This document shows positions 56,436-64,000 of a stretch of 64,000 nt of DNA, one piece after another. How positions within the stretch are numbered: position 1 is the first letter of the stretch; the number at the start of each line of letters is the position of its first letter. A model generated the notes under the pieces. The model ran no database searches. It worked only from the letters and a program-made list of their open reading frames with translations, and had not been told where the DNA came from. Position numbers and translations under genes: made by a program. This DNA comes from Podocnemis expansa (taxonomy: Eukaryota; Chordata; Testudines; Podocnemididae). The stretch covers positions 21,719,978 to 21,783,977 of the forward strand of contig ML681995.1 of NCBI GenBank assembly GCA_007922195.1, read 5' to 3'.

Positions 56436-57171
56436 CATACTATTGTTGTTCTTTGTACTATGTGTTGTTCTTTGGCCAAACAGTAAGCTGAAGTTCAGGA
56501 CTTTTCAGCTTCATTGCCATTCAGATGAGAAATTGGTGATACAGGTGAGGTACACGCTCACTGAAATCTTGTGAATTTACAAACATATGGACACAAAATC
56601 CTGTTTCTCTAAGTACTATAGCAACAAACAGTGGAAACCCCCTGCTGCGCTATGCCAGCAAGCTCCTTGGTCACAAAGCTAAGTATCTCTGCTCCTCTCA
56701 GAACTCCTTCTGGCTTTCTGCCTCCAGAACAAACATCTTGGAACTAACATCCAACCCTGTGTTTGCAAGCAGGAAAACATCTAACCTACCTAGATTAGCT
56801 CTCACGAGGCATGTGGCCTGTTGATTTATGTAGTCAGCACCCTTACCTTCAACTATTTTTTTTTCTGTAGAGAGGGGTTTGATTACTCCTTCTGTTGAGT
56901 GTGAAAGCTCATGCTTTGCACTTCCCTGGGCTTAATAAGGTCTGTGATTGTCTGTGGATATGGAATTAACTGCTGGCAGTCATTATCACCTTTCAGTATA
57001 ACAATTAGATGTAATGTTACCATTTAAGTGACTATGCTAATATGTCTGTTAGACCTCCAAGCAGTCCAACTAGAACTAGATACATTCAAAAGCCTAATAG
57101 ATTCTGAATAAACTGAATATTAATGCAGTTAAAAAAGTGCTATGCCTTCCCTTCAGTCAACCTGCTTAGAA

Positions 57172-57960
57172 TCATAGAAGATTAAGATTGGATGGGACTT
57201 CAGAAGGTCATCTAGTTCAACTCACTGCTCAAAGCAGTACCAATGCCAATTAAATCATTCCCAGCCAGGGCTTTGTCAAACTGCACCTTAAAAACCCCTA
57301 AGAATGGAGATTCCATTGCCTCCATGTAACCCATTCCAGTGCTTCACTACCTGCCTGGTGAAATTTTATTCCTAAAATCCAAACTAGATCTCCCCACTCC
57401 AGCTTAAAACCATTGTTACTAGTTCTGTCATCTAATGCCATTGAAAACAGCCTAATTCCATCATTCTTGAAACCTCCTTTCTGGTAGTTAAAGGCTGTTA
57501 TCAAATCTCCCTTCACTCTTCTCTTCTGCAGACTAAATGGCTGTCTTCACTAGCCAAAGTTAGTTCGAACTTGTTAGCTTCAACTGCCAAGTTTGAGCTA
57601 GGTCAGCAAGCCCAGTTCCCTCAATGTCTCCTCATAAGTCATGTGCTCCAACTCCCTAATAGTATTTGTTGCCCTCTGCTGGACTCCAGTTTGTCCACAT
57701 CCTTTCTCTGTGGGGATGGGGGACAAAATTGGACACAATGCTCCACATGTGGCCTCACCAGTGCCAAATAAAAGGGTGTAATTGCTTTCCTCAATCTGCA
57801 GGCAACGCTCCTATTAGTTCAGCCCAACATGCCATTAACCTTCTTGGTAAGAAGGGCACACCATTCACTCATATCGAGCTTCTTGTCCACTTCTTGTCCC
57901 AGGTCCTTTTCTGCCAAACTGTTGCTTAACAAGCTACTCCCCAGTCTGTAACAGTGCATG
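57172..57960 (-). pseudogene. CR1 LINE: ORF2 C-terminal end and 3' terminus, 5'-truncated
   Basis: The plus strand opens with AATCATAGAAGATTAAG, the reverse of the CR1 3' end, then reads antisense through the 3' end of ORF2. On the minus strand, pieces of the ORF2 C-terminus are clear: LAEKDLGQEVDKKLDMSEW (family form EKDLGVLVDEKLNMS) and KGDLITAFNYQKGG (family form RGDLIAAFQYLKG), with DDRTSNNGFKLEWG (RTRGNGFKLKEG). Stops and frameshifts break the frame. A 70-bp MITE remnant interrupts it near 57538. Beyond 57960 the similarity fades with a local duplication of CCCAGTCTGT. Confidence 0.88.
57538..57606. mobile_element. Small MITE remnant nested in the CR1
   Basis: The CR1 antisense text reads CTGCAGACTAAA and resumes at CAAGCCCAGTTCCCTC. 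The roughly 70 bases between start GGCTGTCTTCACTAGCC and contain AGTTAGTTCGAACTTG, typical of TTCGAA-bearing MITEs in this window. Confidence 0.55.
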
Positions 57961-58769
57961 CTGGTCCCCAGTCTGTGCGTGCTTCCTGACATACTCAAGA
58001 CTACAACATTCAGCATGTTACTTTGCCTGCAGTGAAAAGGCTGGTTTGTTTCTGTTCCTTTCAGGTCAGGGAAAAGGCTAAAGAAAAAATGGGCTATTCA
58101 GTCTCCAGAACTGGATTATTCAGGAATCATTTAGCAGCCGATGGTGATAGAAAACCATTGTGTTAGCCACACTTTCCAGATTGTCTTTATCATCATACTC
58201 AGTCGGTATCTCCAGTTATGATGGCAGCACAGTACCAGGTAATTAGAGATGCTGAATGATTGCTAGGGTACCAACACTTCAAAATCATTGAGGCTTTATA
58301 TGAATTTATTCATCCTGCCACTAAGTGGAGGCAGCGTACATGAGAATCCAATTTAGTCCCAGCAACCAAAGAACCGACCCATGTCATTCCCTGGAGGACC
58401 AGCCCATGGAACCCAAGGCTCATTTTGCCTGAGGGAAGGGTACAGCAAGTAGGAGGGAGAAGCAGGCGGAGTTTGATCTGCTTGTGGATCAGGTATTGTA
58501 GGAGGGGCTACACACACCTTTCCAGGTGCTGGCTGACTCATACAAATGATGGTGGAATACTCAGGCTTTCGTATCATGGTCGTTTGTTTGATCACAGACC
58601 AGGTCGATCATGATCGAGAATAGGCATTTTTTGTGGCTTAAATTGCAGCAAAACAAATTGTTCTACTAAATCCAGTTCCTACCAGATTGATGACCAGGGC
58701 TCAGCCTGGGAAAAGGATGGTCCATTAGTTAACCCACTAGCAAAGAACTTTGTTATCTGAATTGAAATC
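57961..58769. other. Unique stretch, nothing recognised
   Basis: The frames at 58353-58613 on both strands have no known domain. Palindromic GATCATGATC lies near 58607. Confidence 0.45.
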
Positions 58770-58955
58770 TCTGTTCCACCACAGATTTCTTCTGTGACTG
58801 TGAGCAAGTTACTTAGCCTTTTTGTGGCACGGTTCCCCAGCTGTACAATAGGCATAGTAGTGGTTCCCTTCTCCACAAGAGTATTTTGAGGGTAACACGT
58901 TATGAGGTGCTCGGAGACCAAAGGATGTCGGCCATAAAAGTACCAAGATAACTAG
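58770..58955 (+). repeat. MIR-like CORE-SINE relic
   Basis: TGACTGTGAGCAAGTTACTT, AGCCTTTTTGTGGCACGGTT, CCCCAGCTGTACAATAGGCA and the later GAGGTGCTCGGAGACC follow the MIR consensus order (GTGAGCAAGTTACTTAACCT, CTGTAAAATGG, GTGCTTGGAGAC). It is old and diverged but readable over about 150 bp. Confidence 0.65.
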
Positions 58956-60249
58956 CAAATTAACACTAACTGGTGCATTTCATTATTCCAAAGCCTGTTT
59001 CCTAGGTTGAATCTTGAGATTATCACTGCATCTACTTTTCATTTCCTTTTATTTAAAAGTTACTTAGCAAAACAGAGCAGCCACCCATCCTTTTTGTTGT
59101 TGTTGTTGTTGTTGTTGTTGTTGGAACACTTTGTAGCAGTGAATTTCATGACACCATGCCTCTGCTGTTATATGGTAGTGTTCTCTGGACTATTAATGTG
59201 AAGTTCAGAGGAGCAGAAGGCCCTTTTGAAACAAGAGGTGTAGTTGTGAGGCAGATTGAATTTTCTGCTACCCTGCAGCCTATTTAATTAACTAAATTGA
59301 TCACGTCCTGAAAAGGATAAAGAATGATTTGATAGAATTCTTAGGGTGAACACTTCCTTTTAAGGGAGGGCCTAACTTGTTTCTGTCACCCCTACTGCCT
59401 TTTTAAATTACTCTCTACCGATCACCACAGAGGGTCTGTAGAGGAAAAAAATGATTTTTTTTTTTTTATTTTGAGCTTCAGATTCTCCAGGGTGATAAAT
59501 GACTTTATGACATATTCTCCTATTTCCACAATGGCTTCTTTGCCAAAACACCTCTTTGTGCCAGAATGAATGAATTAGTCAGTTTCTTAGAGTAAATAAA
59601 AGCGAAAAGTCTTATTCCATACTACCTTTATGCAGAAAATCTCCAAACCATCATATACTCATTTTGTTTTAAATCCCCATTAAGAGTCAGATTTTGTAGA
59701 TTAGATGTGCATAAGTATACACCCATCTGTGTGTGATGACTCCTGCTTAGGTCATCAGTAAACCTAAGACTTGAGCACTAAAATCATAAGCCTCTACTTC
59801 TTGAACTTAAGTTGCTGTTTGCTGGCAGTTCACTAGACTCATATCTTCTAATGCAGACTAACGATTCAGAGTAGTGCAACCTAATTAATACACATGGACC
59901 AGTTTGCTCAGGCACCAGAGCATGATCAAACATTCACAGAAGTTTGAATTTCTTTGGATCAGTCCCAAAACCCATTCTTTGCCCAATGAGTGTTCCTTAT
60001 CCCAGATCTGCAGCACAGGCGTCTTTAAATTAGTTACACATAAATATAAACACGCATGATTGATTGTATATGTTCAGTTTTGAAAAACTGGCCTTATTTA
60101 AGAGCATCGTATGTATATTATATCCAGTAAAAAATTCTTAAAAAAAGATATTTAGAAGAACTGTGCATAAACTGTGCATCAAACATTACTCCTGGATTTA
60201 AAGGCAACAAGAGGCCAGATTTTCAGTGACAATTAGAAACAAAATATGG
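58956..60249. other. Unique stretch with a TTG microsatellite
   Basis: A TTG run lies at 59094-59123 and a T-run near 59456-59468. No gene or defined transposon is visible. Confidence 0.5.
59094..59123. repeat. TTG microsatellite
   Basis: Ten uninterrupted TTG units. Confidence 0.95.
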
Positions 60250-60437
60250 AACAAAACAAGCAAGGAATCCTTTGGCACTTAAAAAACTAATAAAATTTAT
60301 TTATCACATGAGCTTTCATGGGAGATTTTCATGGAGATTTTCTCATGCAATAAATAAATCTGTTAGTCTTTATATACCACAGGACTCCTTGCTTGTTTTA
60401 CTGAACTAGACTAATACATCTACCTTTTTGGAGCTTG
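60250..60437. mobile_element. Penelope-like inverted copy with 9-bp duplication
   Basis: The flanks are exact AAAATATGG copies (60241-60249 and 60438-60446). The left arm reads the tail in reverse (CAAGCAAGGAATCCTTTGGC, AATTTATTTATCACATGAGC). The right arm reads it forward (CTCATGCAATAAATAAATCT, GTTAGTCTTTATATACC, GAACTAGACTAATACATC). Confidence 0.82.
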
Positions 60438-60594
60438 AAAATATGGGATTACTCCACAGAGCTCAGATTGGAACATCCCTTATCTTTAAACCATTTTGAC
60501 CCAAGGTTTTGGTTTTGCTTGTTTTTCCTTAATACGTCTAAATATATTACATTTAAAAAGAAGGTTAAAAGTTCAGGTTCATTCATAATTTAAA

Positions 60595-60735
60595 GGCCAG
60601 GAGAGCAGTTTTGATCATCTATTCTGACCTTTTGTGTAACAAAGACCATAAAACCTCATCTAGTTTTTCTGCATAAAGCACATAACATCCGTTTGAGCTG
60701 GAGGAGATGTTTTAGAAGGACACCCACAGCCAACA
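60595..60735 (-). mobile_element. CR1-type 3' end relic, antisense
   Basis: GATCATCTATTCTGACCTTT, TGTGTAACAAAGACCATAAA and GATGTTTTAGAAGGACACCC match the antisense wording of a common CR1 subfamily (GATCATCTAGTCTGACCTCC, GTATAACACAGGCCATAGAA). It is short and decayed. Confidence 0.6.
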
Positions 60736-62058
60736 CGTCAGCTGCTCTGCAAAAATGGTACACTGGGAAGAGCCTGTGACTCAGCTCCTAGGCCTGACTG
60801 GTGGCTGTGGAAGGGCTGGGCTGCACTCTTGTAGAATATTTAGAACTTGAAATCATGGTAAAATGCTGAAGTTACTTTTGCTCTCTTGCTCCTCCTGCCA
60901 GGAAATCTGGACCTTTCTACAGCTGAACTACCAGGCTGCCAACCAGCTGTTCTGAAAGCAAGGACTAATCTGTAAATAATCAAGATTTCTTTCAGATATG
61001 CAGCTGAAACCTTTCCAAAATGACTTAGCTCTGGAAGTGGGTCAGTTTTTCCCATGTGACTTCTACTACTTCCTAAAGTGAGTGTGGCCAGAAATACCAG
61101 GCAATTGATCACCCTATCAGAATTGTTTTGGTGCTTCCATTTCCAGCAAATGAGAAAAGAGCAATGGTCGCTCTGCTATTCTGGCTCATGAGGCAATGCC
61201 TTGCTCAGCACAATGAGAAAAATGCAACCTAAATGTCTTCCTTCCAGCTTTTTGTGCCATCCAACATGTGTTTAATTTCAGGGGGTGCAGACTTTCAGAT
61301 GAATGAGTTCTGCCATTTATCGCAAACTTGAGGCAAACACTGCATCCCTGACCAGAATTTCATTCTGTAAGGGATGCTACACAAAGTAGCAGAAAGATTT
61401 CAGGACGAGTGGCTGGCCTGCAATCTATGCTTCACTGCATATGGTTCTTACCTCAGTGAATTTCTGAGAGGTTCTGAAGCAGTTAGAGGTCAGTGGTTTT
61501 ACCTCCAGTACTGGCTCTTATGCAGAATGTGGAGAAATGAAAAAGCCAACCCTTCTCCCAAACTTTTCAACAGTGTTTGGGTGTAAATTTGCTTATCTAG
61601 CCCCTTGTACCAAGAGAGCATGTAAAGTACCTCTGGACTAAATAAGATGATTTGTTAAAAATTATGTGATGATGGGATAAAACTCACTGTAACTTTAAAG
61701 GAGTTGTGAAATATTTATAAAAAGTAAACCTATTTCCAAAAACGATGGCCTATAGCACTGAAAAACAAGTATTTCTAAACAATCCTGCCAAAAGCTTTCC
61801 TGCCACATTTCTTAAACTAGTCTGAAGAGTTGTGTCTGAATGATTTGAGGTTTTGAAACATTTGTCTCTGTAAACTTCAGGTTTGAATGATAACCTGTAA
61901 ATGCTATTACCTGAAGAGCAAGGACAGGTTCAGAACAAAGCAGAAATAAAGGTGAGCAAGGTCATTACACTTCAACCTATCTGCAAATTAAAGTTCAGAT
62001 TCTGCCTGTGGATATACATTTTAATCACCTAGTCCATTGAAGGGAAGGAAGAAACTGG
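60736..62058. other. Unique stretch, nothing recognised
   Basis: The frame of 90 codons at 60840-61112 (minus) has no known domain, and no repeat termini were found. Confidence 0.5.
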
Positions 62059-62287
62059 AATAAAAAAAAGAAACAAGGAGTTGTGTGGCACTTTAAGACT
62101 AACAGATTCATTTTTCGCATGAACTTTTGTGGGTGAAAATCCCACTTTGTCAGATGCTTCGAAGCATCTGACGAAGTGGGATTTTCTCCCACGATAGCTC
62201 CTGCGAAAAATAAATCTGTTAGTCTTAAAGTGCCACATGACCCCTTGCTTCTTTTTTGCTGGACTAGACTAACACAGCTATCCCATT
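62059..62287. mobile_element. Penelope-like tail-to-tail copy, near-perfect palindrome
   Basis: The two arms meet at TGCTTCGAAGCA (centre about 62160). The left arm reads GTGTGGCACTTTAAGACTAA, TTTTTCGCATGAAC, AAATCCCACTTTGTCAGATG. The right arm mirrors it: CATCTGACGAAGTGGGATTT, CTCCTGCGAAAAATAAATCT, GTTAGTCTTAAAGTGCCACA. Each arm is about 100 bp with few mismatches. Only the right arm carries the final GCTGGACTAGACTAACACAG block. Minus-strand open frames here are palindrome artefacts. Confidence 0.9.
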
Positions 62288-62315
62288 AGACATTGGAATG
62301 GCACCTTCTCATAAG

Positions 62316-62609
62316 GGCAATCCTACACTTCGAAGGGGAGTTTCAATTTCTAGTTCCAAGTAGACATACTCATGCTAGCTTTTACTGATCTATTGTGCTA
62401 AGAATAGCAGTGTGACCACAGTGGCACAGGCAATGGGACAGAATAGCTTCTCAAATAAGTACCTAGGGCCCTGTGCAGGATTTGACCTGTCCTGCCACCT
62501 ACATTGCTGTGGCTACACTTTCAATTTTTAGCACATTAGTCTGATGAAAGCTAACTTGCACACACTGATGTGAACTAGAAACCTTCAGTTTGATGAGTGA
62601 ACATAGGCT
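62316..62609. mobile_element. Diverged MITE of the TGTCTACACT group
   Basis: GGGCAATCCTACACTTCGAA at the left, AAGTAGACATACTCATGCTA, AGAATAGCAGTGTGACCACA and AAATAAGTACCTAGGGCCCT follow the order of a common turtle MITE as I remember it, and GTGAACATAGGC at the right resembles a reversed terminus. No duplication was found. Confidence 0.5.
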
Positions 62610-62612
62610 ATT

Positions 62613-62860
62613 GTGATGGGGTTAATGTGGGCCTGAAAGGTCAATTAATATACCTGGCAGCACCTGAGATGAAGGGGCAGGGGAAAGCATGCTTGCAAGG
62701 ACGGCTAATTGATAAAGAAACCCACCTAGGTAGAGTCTGAGTGGCAATTATAGAGCCAGGAAGTTTGCAGTAGAAAGGGGATATGGGGAAAGAGTTCACT
62801 GTTGCTGTCAGAGGAGGGGGAATAGATGAAGGGGGAAGCAGTCCATAGAATACTAGGTGA
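62613..62860 (+). mobile_element. LTR-like 5' fragment
   Basis: TGTGATGGGGTTAATGTGGG then GTCAATTAATATACCTGGCA resembles the start of turtle LTRs (TGTGATGGGGT, AATTAATA, CCTGGCAGCAC). No 3' end or duplication is visible. Confidence 0.35.
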
Positions 62861-62887
62861 GTAGGATTGAAAGGAGGTTACCTAGTC

Positions 62888-63040
62888 CAGTGGTTGTCAA
62901 ACGTTTTTCCTTGGACCCATCTTTGGACCACTCTGCCATGTGGCGACCCTTCACTGAATAAAAAGTGGCCACCGCCAGAAAATTGAACAGTGACAGAGGA
63001 TGGGGGGGCATCCCCTTCCCAGAAGCAGTATAGGCTAGCT
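62888..63040. mobile_element. hAT-type MITE, left end clear
   Basis: CAGTGGTTGTCAAACGTTTT is the standard hAT-type left terminus, followed by CTTGGACCCATCTTTGGACC and GTGGCGACCC. The right end is not identified. Confidence 0.55.
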
Positions 63041-63236
63041 GGGGAGTGAGGGGCAACAGCCAGTGTTTCCTTTTTGTGGCTCACAAGTCTGAAACCAGCT
63101 CAGCTCAGCAGGAATTGGGTTGTTCCTCACTACAGGGCATGTTTGGTGGCAAGGTAAGTTTGGGATGGGGATGCCTCTGCTCCAGCTCCCACATGACTCT
63201 CTTACCCTTCACACTTTCCATTAGTTGGCAGAGAGG

Positions 63237-63353
63237 TAGTGTAGTAGCTAGCATCTCTGCTCAACAGACAGACGGTCCTAGGTTCAATTCCTAGGGGGTT
63301 GGACTTGATGATCTCATGAGGTCCCTTCCAGCCCTCTGATTTGATTGATTGAT
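63237..63353 (+). mobile_element. tRNA-derived SINE with CR1-like tail, copy 2
   Basis: This is the second copy of the SINE at 47637-47752. It has the same TAGTGTAGTAGCTAGCATC head (box A), GGTTCAATTCC at 63281-63291 (box B), tail GTTGGACTTGATGATCTCAT, GAGGTCCCTTCCAGCCCTCT and TTGATTGATTGA end. The anticodon loop reads TCAACAG, again giving AAC, although its stem is less well paired. The two copies differ mainly in the head. Confidence 0.9.
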
Positions 63354-64000
63354 AACTGCATGGGCTACAGAGACCTGTGTTATTCCATAACAGGCTGGCA
63401 GGATAGTGTAGGAGAAACTCACCCTGGTGCCAATCTGTAGGTAAAAAGGCTTCATTTGTCAGGGCTGCTTTTCATCTGTGAAAAATCCACACCATTTTAA
63501 AAATGTGCTTACTATTATATGGAAATTATTCCAGGATAGAATTTGAATAAATGTCACATACAGCTGCACAAAATTTAGCAGCCATGTCCTTTATGTCACC
63601 TTCACACTCTGGAACATAGTTCCCGTATTTCAAATTCTTGGGGTCCAGTTCTTCATCTGCTAACTGTTATCCACCCCTCAGTTCTTTGTACTTCAGTAGC
63701 CTTGTTTTTCCTCATCATCAACACTTTCTCTACTCTCCATAAGCTGTCCATACCATTAGCTCACCCTCTGTTCCCAATTTTTCGGCACTGTATATATTTT
63801 TCCTTTTTTTTTATCCTATTTTTACCATGAAGTTCCCCCATGTTCCACCCCACCTTCAGAATTGCTGCTGGGTTCTCCCAGGAAACATTGCCTTTGCTTC
63901 TTGCTTTTCACCCTAAGAATGCAACTGATTACAAATGCAGTTGAGAAAAGAGGTGTGTGGGGGCTGCTGGAGAACCAAAGTCCCAGGGAAGTATTTGCTC
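63354..64000. other. Unique stretch to the window end, nothing recognised
   Basis: No coding frame or repeat terminus is visible. Confidence 0.5.

Noticed and set aside
58607..58616. GATCATGATC palindrome considered as a regulatory operator
   Set aside because: A ten-base palindrome is expected by chance at this scale and has no supporting context.

Overview
The window reads as non-coding nuclear DNA from a reptile, most probably a turtle. I found no exon of a cellular gene that I can recognise, no rRNA, no functional tRNA gene, no CRISPR array and nothing bacterial. The open frames present are short, fall in GC-rich tandem or inverted repeats, or belong to decayed transposons. The turtle call is an inference from the repeat mix: a tRNA-headed SINE with a CR1-type 3' tail (two copies), antisense CR1 LINE fragments, a DIRS-like fragment, Penelope-like inverted inserts, several hAT families with 8-bp target duplications, Harbinger-like MITEs with 3-bp duplications, and solo LTRs. 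A crocodilian is the main alternative.

Layout. 0-11 kb is dense in mobile elements: a CR1 fragment carrying a Penelope-like insert, a Harbinger-like MITE split by an ERV-like solo LTR, a 1.28-kb MITE with a GC-rich core of 45-bp repeats, a hAT element with a GC-rich core, and a long LTR interrupted by a small hAT. 11-20 kb is mostly AT-rich unique sequence with hAT inserts at 13.6 and 14.7 kb and a Penelope-like insert at 14.3 kb. 20-31 kb holds nested MITEs, two hAT copies, a DIRS-like retrotransposon remnant (26.1-26.65 kb, minus strand), a clean 1.1-kb solo LTR with a 5-bp duplication, and a LINE remnant split by a GC-rich element. 31-46 kb has three Penelope-like copies, a 944-bp MITE with a GC-rich core, and long stretches where I see nothing. 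46-54.4 kb holds two hAT elements, a tRNA-Val-like SINE, an LTR-like block, and a GC-rich segment built on a large imperfect inverted repeat. 54.4-64 kb is mostly unique, with an antisense CR1, MIR-like and CR1 remnants, two Penelope-like inverted copies and the second SINE.

The elements do not work together as a pathway. What the window records is insertion order, because at least six elements sit inside others. The most interesting unexplained items are: a family whose copies fold back on themselves, have 9 to about 45 bp flanking duplications and carry a hammerhead-like core; an acidic open frame kept in two copies of one LTR; MITEs with TTCGAA-centred palindromes around GC-rich repeat cores; and the SINE head resembling tRNA-Val(AAC). 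All family names come from memory of consensus sequences and motif reading. No database search was possible.
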